DNA from: UBA8752 sp049610565
Lineage (GTDB): Bacteria; Bacteroidota; Bacteroidia; Flavobacteriales_D; Sanyastnellaceae
Direction of reading: 5' to 3'
DNA length: 27,376 nucleotides
Assembly: GCA_049610565.1 (NCBI GenBank)
Contig: JBMYZR010000032.1
Span: 1-27,376 of the forward strand
Part shown: piece after piece, positions 21,597 to 27,376 of the stretch
Layout: each line of letters opens with the position of its first letter
How positions within the stretch are numbered: the stretch's first letter is position 1
Translations under genes and position numbers: made by a program
Notes under the pieces: generated by a model
The model's input: the letters and a program-made list of their open reading frames with translations, nothing else
Database searches by the model: none
What the model was told of the DNA's origin: nothing

Positions 21597-21632
21597 GCAC
21601 GGCAAAGGGGCGCACGGTTGCAGGTTGGCGCC

Positions 21633-22010
21633 ATGGAAACACAACGGCAGGGCCTCGGGCGATGGGGCGAGGCGATGGCTTTGGATCACGTGGTGCGCAA
21701 GGGCTGGGAAATCCTCGCCCGGAATTGGCGCATCGGACAGTTGGAGGTGGACCTCATTGCCCGGGATGGGCCCTGGCTCGTCATCATCGAGGTGAAGACC
21801 CGGACGGAACCGGTCCAGGCGGACTGGCACCGCATGGTGTCCCGCGCCCAGCAGGCGAGGCTCATCCGGGCGGCACGCGCCTTTCTCGCCCGGCACCCGG
21901 AGCGCAACCTCGAGGTCCGGTTCGACGTGGTGGCGGTGCTCCGCAACCGGTATGGCCACCGCATTCTCCACACGGAAAGCGCATTCTACCCGCTTCTGCC
22001 TGGCGCCTGA
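21633..22010 (+). CDS. YraN/UPF0102-family nuclease-fold protein
   Basis: This small family has a restriction-endonuclease-like fold similar to archaeal Holliday-junction resolvases; its cellular role is not established, but DNA repair or recombination is suspected. The 125-residue product covers the whole domain: GLGRWGEAMALDHVVRKGWE, then the catalytic-type motif QLEVDLIARDG (Glu38, Asp40) and IIEVKTRT (Glu53, Lys55), and the C-terminal RFDVVAVL with HTESAFYP. The likely metal-binding residues are intact. ATG 21633 gives the normal family start. It diverges from the outer-membrane-like gene across 51 bases and is followed after 73 bases by the coiled-coil gene on the same strand. Confidence 0.9.
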   Translation: METQRQGLGRWGEAMALDHVVRKGWEILARNWRIGQLEVDLIARDGPWLVIIEVKTRTEPVQADWHRMVSRAQQARLIRAARAFLARHPERNLEVRFDVVAVLRNRYGHRILHTESAFYPLLPGA

Positions 22011-22083
22011 AACGCACGACGGCCTGTGGGGATTGTCGCCGGCGGAAATGCGAAGCGGCTGGAATTCATCGTTCTTTCGACAC

Positions 22084-22956
22084 ATGGAACAGCGCTCGGT
22101 CTACCTCCTCATCATTGCGGTCCTCGTCCTGGCGACAGGCTATCTCGGTTATCAGGTGTCCCAACAGGGCGACACCATCGAGGCGCAGACCGGGCAGATC
22201 GCCGAGGGCAACCTGGAGCGCGAGGTGCTCGAATTGGACCTGCAGAAGCTGCGGTTCAGCTACGACACCCTCCAGACGGAGAACAGCCTGATGATGGCGG
22301 AGATGTCCGCCCAGCGGAGCGAGATCGAGGGGCTGATCAAGAAGGTGCGCGACCGGAACTACAGCGTGTCCAAGCTCAAGAAGGAGGCCGAGACGCTCCG
22401 TCGGATCATGCAGGGCTATGTGGTCACCATCGACAGCCTCAACCAGGCCAACATCGTCCTCCAGGCCGAGCGGGACGCCATGGCCCAGCAGGTCAGTGAC
22501 ATCGAGGAGCGCAATGCGGACCTCCAGCGTCGTCAGGAGAACATGGAAGGCATCATCGAGGCGGGCCGCGTGCTGCAGGCGATGGACCTCAGCCCCATGG
22601 CCATCCGGGTGGCGAGCAATGGGGCGCAGCGGGAGACGTCCCGGGCCAAGCGCGCGGAGATGATCAAGACCTGCTTCACGCTGATGGAGAACCGGATTGC
22701 CGAGAAGGGCGACCGCACGCTGTTTCTCGAGGTGCTCGACCCGGACGGCCGCCTGTTGCCGCCGGGCGACCGTGCACCGGTGGCCATGGCCGGTGGGGTT
22801 CCCGCGTCCGCGGCCCGTTCCGTGGAGTACAATGGCGAGCGCATGGAGGCCTGCATCTTCTTCACGGCCGCCGAGCCGTTCGTCGAGGGGGTCTACACCG
22901 TGCACCTTGTGGACGGGGGCGAACGCATCGCCACGACGGATTTGATTCTGCGCTGA
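22084..22956 (+). CDS. membrane-anchored coiled-coil protein of unknown function
   Basis: This 290-residue protein is not recognised as a named family. It begins with one membrane segment (YLLIIAVLVLATGYLGY, residues about 7-23), followed by a long charged coiled coil (about 25-190) with heptad-like spacing (EREVLELDLQKLRFSYDTL, VRDRNYSVSKLKKEAETLRR). The C-terminal 100 residues form a compact, beta-rich domain (DRTLFLEVLDPDGRLLPPGD, MEACIFFTAAEPFVEGVYTV, IATTDLILR). The layout suggests an inner-membrane anchor with a periplasmic stalk and head. ATG 22084 is chosen because the longer frame starts inside yraN and would bury the membrane segment. Its stop forms one arm of the hairpin shared with the convergent large surface-protein gene. 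Confidence 0.72.
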   Translation: MEQRSVYLLIIAVLVLATGYLGYQVSQQGDTIEAQTGQIAEGNLEREVLELDLQKLRFSYDTLQTENSLMMAEMSAQRSEIEGLIKKVRDRNYSVSKLKKEAETLRRIMQGYVVTIDSLNQANIVLQAERDAMAQQVSDIEERNADLQRRQENMEGIIEAGRVLQAMDLSPMAIRVASNGAQRETSRAKRAEMIKTCFTLMENRIAEKGDRTLFLEVLDPDGRLLPPGDRAPVAMAGGVPASAARSVEYNGERMEACIFFTAAEPFVEGVYTVHLVDGGERIATTDLILR

Positions 22957-22969
22957 ATCCGCTCAGCGC
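22950..22969. terminator. two-way hairpin formed by convergent stop codons
   Basis: GCGCTGA (22950-22956) and TCAGCGC (22963-22969) pair perfectly over 7 bp around a 6-base loop. The TGA in one arm ends the coiled-coil gene, and the TCA in the other is the stop of the large surface-protein gene on the - strand. No T-run follows on either side, so termination efficiency is uncertain, but the placement suits a bidirectional transcript end. Confidence 0.6.
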
Positions 22970-25900
22970 ACCAGCGTCACCTTGCCCGTTTGTCGCTCCC
23001 GGCCCTTGCTGGTCGGGTAGTGCATCACCCACGTGTAGACGCCGGGCATGACGAGGTGACCGCCGGCGCCGATGCCGCCCGTTCCGGCCGCCGTACCCGG
23101 CCCACCGACCCCGCCGGTCCAGTAGGCACGGGGGTCTTCTGTGGCCCAGATGCATTGTCCCCAACGGTCCCAGATCTCAAGCCGGTAACCGGGGACGAGC
23201 GTCGCAATGGGCAGTCCTTGGAGATAGGTGCCCGTGCCGTTGAGCCATTGGCTTTCCGGGCGCCATCCGTCGTTGAGGCCATCGCCGTCGGGTGTGAAGG
23301 CGGAGGGCACGTAGACGGGGTAGATGAACTCGACTTCGACGACGTCCGCGGACCGGCATCCGTTGGTGTCGATGACGTGCAGGGTGAAGACGCCGTCCTC
23401 CTGCAGCCACACCTCCGGGATGAGGCAGTCGTCGCAGGACAACGGCTCCGAAGGGCTCCACCACAGGGAGTCGATGGGGCTGCCCTCCACGGAGCCGTAA
23501 AGGAAGGTCGGTTCGAGCCATTCCTGCCGCTGGTCGGGGCCGGCTTCGACGGTGGGCCTGGGCCAGACCAGGACGTCCACCTCGGCGGAGGCCACGCAGC
23601 CGTCGGCGTTCGTGACGTAGGCCGTGAAGGTCTGGGACGTTTCCGTGACCACGGTCGTCTGGGCGGCGGTCGGGTTGGTGGTCAGGGCGCCGGGAACCCA
23701 TTGGTAAGCGACGCCGCCGGAAGCGGACACGGCGAACGGTTCCCCTGCGCAGACCGATCCGCCGGGCTCGACGAAGGCTTCCGGAACGATGAGTTCGACG
23801 GTGACCTCATCGGTGCCCTCACCACAGAGGTTGCTGATGGTGACGGTGTAGGTCGTGGTTTCCTGGGGCGTGGCGAAGGGGGTCTGGCTGGCGGGGTTGT
23901 TGAGGCCGGTCGTCGGCGACCACACCCAGGTGCTGCCCTCGGCGGCCTGAAGCTGGACCGACTGTCCGATGCAGAGCGGGACGGTGGGGTAGAGGCTGTC
24001 TCCGGGTGCACCGGGCACGACCGAGACCGTCACGTCGTGGAACCGTTCGCACCCTTCCGGCGTGGTGACCGTGACGGAATACGTGGTGGTTTCGACCGGG
24101 GAGGCCACCGGGTCCGGGGCGCTCGGGTCGGAGAGCCAATCGATGGGTTGCCACTCGTAGTCCCAACCGGCGGCTTCGGGCTGGGGGCTGGTGACGGCCA
24201 GCGGAGCGCCGTCTCCCAAGCAGATCTGGGTGTCGCCGTTGATGTCGGTGACCATGTCCACCACCTCGACGGTGACGTCGGTGGATTCGGTGCCGCACAA
24301 CGTGACGTCGGTCAGCGTGTACGTGATGGTGGCGTTGGGTTCGGCGACCGGGTCGGGGATGTCATCCGCCGAAAGGCCCGTGGCGGGGAACCAGCTGAGC
24401 TCGCCGTTGCCCGACCCGTCGAGTTGGACGGATTCCCCGAGACACAGCGCGTCCACCGGGGGGACCTGCGGGTCGGCGTTGGGGGCGATGGTGACGGTGA
24501 CGTACGCCGTGTCGGGTTCCAGGCATCCCGTGGTGTCCTCCGCGATGACCTCCACCTCGAAGACGCCGTTGAGTCCGTAGAGGTGCAAGGGGGCGACCTC
24601 GTTGCTGAAGTTGGCGTCGCCGAAGTCCCAGGTGAAGGCCGCGGGACCCGCCGTGCTGTTCTCGAACTGCACGCTCTCGCCCTGGCAGAATTGGTCCGGG
24701 CCATCGATCTCAATCTGGGCGTTGAGCTTGCCGAGCTCGAATTTGAAGACGCCCATGTTGCAGTTGGGCGAGGGGTTGTTGGGGCTCCAGGCGCCCGGCG
24801 TCGAAGGGAAATCGTTCATGCCACCGCAGCCTGCGCAGACGGCTTGGTAGACCGTCCCGTTCTGGTCGAACCGCGAGGAGCCGCCGTCGACGTGCTCGTT
24901 GGCGAAGGGGCCGCCGAAGAATGTCGCGTAGACGAGGTCCTCTGCATTGGGGGACAGGACGGCGAGGTAGAAGTCGCTTCCGTCGGTGCCCGCTTGGAAG
25001 GGGCTGTCGGTGGTGGGCAGGCCGAAGGTGGTGCTGCCGGCGACCTCGCCCGTTCCGCCGGTGGCATTGGTTTCTCCACCCCATCCGCTGATGTAGACCT
25101 GTTCGCAATCGCTCACGAGGAAAGCGGTCGGGCTCAGGTCGATGGTGCCCGCGCCCGTGCCGACGACCGTTTGCCATTCGATGTCGCTCATGTCGGGCAG
25201 GAAGCAGGTGATGTACTGTCCGCTGCCGGGGTTGGCGTAAACGTCCCCGATGACGGGCATGCCGGTCTTGGCTTGTCCGTAGGCATAGGGGCGCCCGCTG
25301 CCGTCGCGTTGCACGAAGTAGACCTGGTCGTAATCCTCGAGCCCGTGGTAGGTGCCGAACTGGGCGGTCAGGTCGCCGGGGGAGGCGTTGAACTGGACAA
25401 TCCAGCCTTCCGTGAGCCCGGCCCGTTCGGGTTGGATGGAGCCTGGCGGCAGGGGCAGGTCGTCGGACCGGGTGCCGCCGCCGACCAGCACCTGGAGGTT
25501 GTCGAGTCCCCCGAAACTGTTGTCGGGCGCGACCTCGATGCTGTAGGCCGCATCGTCCCAGAAGCCGCCGAAGGTGCGTCCACTGAGCAGGGTCGAGAGG
25601 TCGGCGCTGAAGCCGGCGACGAGGGCGTCCTGGCCGCCGGCGTGGGCGGGGCTGCCCGGCAGCGGAATGTCCGTCGAGGTCGTGGTGGTGGCGATCCAGA
25701 TGCTGCCCTCCGGTCCGATGTCCACCTGGCCGCGGTAGAAGTCGCCGAAGTTGGTCCGGAGGGGACTGCTCTCGTTGAGTCCGTCGGCGCCGGTTCCTCC
25801 AAAGAAGGTGGACGCGTTGAGGGTGTAGTCGGCGCCGTCGAGGGTCAGGAGATAACAATCCAGTCCGGCGGGCTGGACGTCGTTGCCGTAGATGGAGATG

Positions 25901-26988
25901 GTCACGGCGCCGCCGACGTTGAAGTCCGGCTGGAAGCTGCCCGCCGTGGTGGGGAAGTCGTTGGACCCGGTGGTGCCCAGCAGGGCGACTTGTCCCCAGG
26001 TCTCGTTGTAGGCCAGGCTGTGCGGGATGTCGGCCCGGCTGCCTCCGATGTAGGTGCTGTACAGGAGCCCCGTGCCGTCCGCATTGAAGACGGTGACCGC
26101 GGTGTGGCTGATGCCGTCGGCAAAGACGTCCATGTCGGTCTGGATGGCGTCCGCGGTGGTGGGATAGCCGGGGGCGAAGGTGACCGTGCCGCCGATGAGG
26201 GCGCCGCCTGGGCCGTTGCTCGCGGTCGTGCCGAAGTTGTCTCCCGTGCTGCCCGCAAACGTGGAGAAGGTGATCTCCGGGTCGATGACGAGGGGCCGGC
26301 TTTCGTCGTACTCCCCCATGGTGAAGCGCACCGCTTCGCCTTTGACGCGGTAGGCACAGGACACCTCATCGAGGGTGCCGTTTTCGTTCCATTGGAAGGC
26401 AAATGGGGCGGCCAATTCGGCCGAGAATCCGGCGGCGGCATCGTGCAGGGCGTGGTGCAGCAGGAGCTCGCCGTCGGGGCCGATGGACGGCTGGATGCCC
26501 CGGTATTGCCATCCGATGTCGTCGGGGTCGGCGCCCGGTTCGACGGTGAACTCGAAGGCGGCCCGCCCTTGCCGGGTCCCGCGCCACCTCAACCGGATGC
26601 CCGGCCAGATGTCATCGGCCCGGAGCATGGCGGCGGCCTGCACATGCTCCGCCCAGTGGGCCGGGTCGTCGGAGAGGTAGAAGTGCTGCCGGTCGGAGGC
26701 CAGGCCGCTCCGCACCCAGTTCAGGTCGGCCAGCGGGTCGGCGTCGGTCCAGGTGGCGCTCCAGTGGATGCCGCGTCGGGCCCCAACGTGGTGGTCCTGG
26801 GCAGCCTCGGTTTCCGGCGCCCATTGCCAACAGGTCCACCCTCCCCGGTCGAGCTGGACGCCCCCTCCGGCAACGTCGGCGCGGTGCATCACATGGTCCG
26901 GCCATTGGCCCTCATTGGGCACATAGCGGACCTGCGCCGACGCAATGCCGGTGGTCAAGAGGAGGAGGGCCGTCAGGAAGCGCACCAT
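22963..26988 (-). CDS. large secreted multidomain surface protein with gliding-motility-type C-terminal domain
   Basis: This 1341-residue exported protein has a signal peptide (MVRFLTALLLLTTGIASAQ), then a VPNEGQW-type N-terminal region (residues about 20-235, as in DUF7948/SBBP proteins). Next comes a long beta-propeller-like SBBP region (about 236-755) with recurring segments such as LLYSTYIGGSRAD and LVYATFFGG paired with NDFPTT-like turns. A PKD domain follows (FTWDFGDANFS, about 760-845), then several PKD/Ig-like units sharing CxGxSVQL and WSPTTGL-type motifs (CLGESVQLDGSG, CIGQSVQLQAAE). Residues 1223-1341 are the gliding-motility-associated/T9SS type B domain (VPSAFTPDGDGLNDGW, EIWDRWGQCIW, GVYTWVMHYP, GKVTLVR) with a glycine-rich insert. 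It is probably an adhesin or cell-surface protein; the ligand is unknown. It lies 49 bases after gpsA. Confidence 0.88.
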   Translation of the reverse strand: MVRFLTALLLLTTGIASAQVRYVPNEGQWPDHVMHRADVAGGGVQLDRGGWTCWQWAPETEAAQDHHVGARRGIHWSATWTDADPLADLNWVRSGLASDRQHFYLSDDPAHWAEHVQAAAMLRADDIWPGIRLRWRGTRQGRAAFEFTVEPGADPDDIGWQYRGIQPSIGPDGELLLHHALHDAAAGFSAELAAPFAFQWNENGTLDEVSCAYRVKGEAVRFTMGEYDESRPLVIDPEITFSTFAGSTGDNFGTTASNGPGGALIGGTVTFAPGYPTTADAIQTDMDVFADGISHTAVTVFNADGTGLLYSTYIGGSRADIPHSLAYNETWGQVALLGTTGSNDFPTTAGSFQPDFNVGGAVTISIYGNDVQPAGLDCYLLTLDGADYTLNASTFFGGTGADGLNESSPLRTNFGDFYRGQVDIGPEGSIWIATTTTSTDIPLPGSPAHAGGQDALVAGFSADLSTLLSGRTFGGFWDDAAYSIEVAPDNSFGGLDNLQVLVGGGTRSDDLPLPPGSIQPERAGLTEGWIVQFNASPGDLTAQFGTYHGLEDYDQVYFVQRDGSGRPYAYGQAKTGMPVIGDVYANPGSGQYITCFLPDMSDIEWQTVVGTGAGTIDLSPTAFLVSDCEQVYISGWGGETNATGGTGEVAGSTTFGLPTTDSPFQAGTDGSDFYLAVLSPNAEDLVYATFFGGPFANEHVDGGSSRFDQNGTVYQAVCAGCGGMNDFPSTPGAWSPNNPSPNCNMGVFKFELGKLNAQIEIDGPDQFCQGESVQFENSTAGPAAFTWDFGDANFSNEVAPLHLYGLNGVFEVEVIAEDTTGCLEPDTAYVTVTIAPNADPQVPPVDALCLGESVQLDGSGNGELSWFPATGLSADDIPDPVAEPNATITYTLTDVTLCGTESTDVTVEVVDMVTDINGDTQICLGDGAPLAVTSPQPEAAGWDYEWQPIDWLSDPSAPDPVASPVETTTYSVTVTTPEGCERFHDVTVSVVPGAPGDSLYPTVPLCIGQSVQLQAAEGSTWVWSPTTGLNNPASQTPFATPQETTTYTVTISNLCGEGTDEVTVELIVPEAFVEPGGSVCAGEPFAVSASGGVAYQWVPGALTTNPTAAQTTVVTETSQTFTAYVTNADGCVASAEVDVLVWPRPTVEAGPDQRQEWLEPTFLYGSVEGSPIDSLWWSPSEPLSCDDCLIPEVWLQEDGVFTLHVIDTNGCRSADVVEVEFIYPVYVPSAFTPDGDGLNDGWRPESQWLNGTGTYLQGLPIATLVPGYRLEIWDRWGQCIWATEDPRAYWTGGVGGPGTAAGTGGIGAGGHLVMPGVYTWVMHYPTSKGRERQTGKVTLVR

Positions 26989-27037
26989 CAGACCAACAAG
27001 TTCGGAAACGGATTCGTTGCGGGCCCCGGACAGAATC

Positions 27038-27376
27038 TCAATGGATGTTGTCCGCGAGGATCCGCATTTCGATGGTGGGGGCGATGTTGTCGTGCAACAC
27101 GCGGTACACGCACTCGGCCACGGGCATGTGCACGCCGAACTTCTGGTTGATCTCGTGGATGCCCTTGGCGGCGGGATACCCTTCGGCGACCATGTCCATC
27201 TCGATGATGGCGCCGCGAACGCGGTATCCGCGGCCGATCATCGTGCCGAGTCGCCGGTTTCGGCTGTGGGGGGAATAGGCGGTCACGATGAGGTCGCCCA
27301 TGTAGGCCGATGCGTTCACGTCCCGCGCGGTTTCGTTCACGGCATGCAGGAACCGCTTGGTTTCCTGCAGGGCGTT
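27038..27376 (-). CDS. gpsA: glycerol-3-phosphate dehydrogenase [NAD(P)+], C-terminal part (5' truncated by window edge)
   Basis: GpsA reduces dihydroxyacetone phosphate to glycerol 3-phosphate for phospholipid synthesis. Only the last 112 codons are present, running in frame to the right edge (NALQETKRFLHAVNETARD, then SAYMGDLIVTAYSPHSRNRR). The conserved tail GTMIGRGYRVRGA, MVAEGYPAAKGIHEINQKFG, MPVAECVYRVLHDNIAP matches the flavobacterial form of the enzyme as I know it, in which YxGDLxVTAYSxxSRNR replaces the more general GLGDL motif. The start codon lies outside the window. Confidence 0.93.
   Translation of the reverse strand, partial: NALQETKRFLHAVNETARDVNASAYMGDLIVTAYSPHSRNRRLGTMIGRGYRVRGAIIEMDMVAEGYPAAKGIHEINQKFGVHMPVAECVYRVLHDNIAPTIEMRILADNIH

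Noticed and set aside
20064..22010. A 648-codon + strand frame ending in yraN
   Set aside because: Only the last 125 codons are the real gene. The rest runs antisense to the pseudouridine-synthase homologue and the outer-membrane-like gene and shows no family motifs.
22990..27150. A 1386-codon open frame on the + strand opposite the large surface protein
   Set aside because: It is the antisense shadow of the - strand gene. The translation is Val/Gly/Asp-rich without domains, while the - strand has a signal peptide, PKD and sorting domains. Long shadow frames are expected in high-GC DNA.
1..27376. Mobile elements, phage genes, defence islands or tRNA genes
   Set aside because: No transposase, integrase, terminal repeats, restriction or toxin-antitoxin genes and no cloverleaf-like sequence were seen. 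Composition looks uniform across the window.

Overview
The window is a high-GC, densely packed stretch of a Bacteroidota chromosome, most likely Flavobacteriales-like. This rests on a type IX secretion (T9SS) sorting domain on one protein, a gliding-motility-type C-terminal domain on another, the SUF gene set, a flavobacterial-style GpsA tail, the lack of clear Shine-Dalgarno sequences, and -10 boxes of the TAnnTTTG type. Placement below phylum is inference. A 100-base run of N inside sufS shows that this is a scaffolded draft assembly, possibly metagenomic. No CRISPR array, tRNA, rRNA, insertion sequence, phage or defence gene was seen, and no stretch over 300 bases lacks a gene.

Layout: (1) 1-3080, + strand: translation and nucleotide genes rpsB (5' truncated), tsf, an intrinsic terminator, then pyrH and frr. 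(2) 3067-10807, - strand: an almost gapless iron-sulfur operon read sufA-type carrier, sufB, sufC, sufD, tlyA (rRNA methyltransferase), sufS (with the gap), sufE, a DUF59/SufT-like gene, and dxr (isoprenoid synthesis). (3) 10925-11968, - strand: thiL. (4) 12027-14086, + strand: a two-gene unit encoding an MbnP-family copper protein with a T9SS tail and a di-haem MauG/MbnH-like lipoprotein. (5) 14087-15895, - strand: uvrC, divergent from an SDR-family epimerase (15934-17007, +). (6) 17008-20521, - strand: a pseudouridine-synthase homologue, a polyprenol-phosphate glycosyltransferase, a dihydroorotase and a small lipoprotein, the last three joined by 4-base overlaps. (7) 20580-21581, - strand: an outer-membrane-like protein, divergent from yraN (21633-22010, +) and a membrane-anchored coiled-coil protein (22084-22956, +). 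(8) 22963-26988, - strand: a 1341-residue secreted multidomain surface protein, followed by the 3' end of gpsA at the right edge.

Most of the window is housekeeping sequence. The items most worth a second look are: the pseudouridine-synthase homologue whose catalytic Asp motif and second conserved motif are both replaced while the fold around them is kept; the MbnP/MbnH-like pair in which the copper protein carries a T9SS sorting tail and no methanobactin genes are visible; the suf operon with tlyA inserted by a one-base stop/start overlap and a terminator-like hairpin in its leader; and the habit of convergent genes ending on shared palindromes. I did not find a clearly new multi-gene system.
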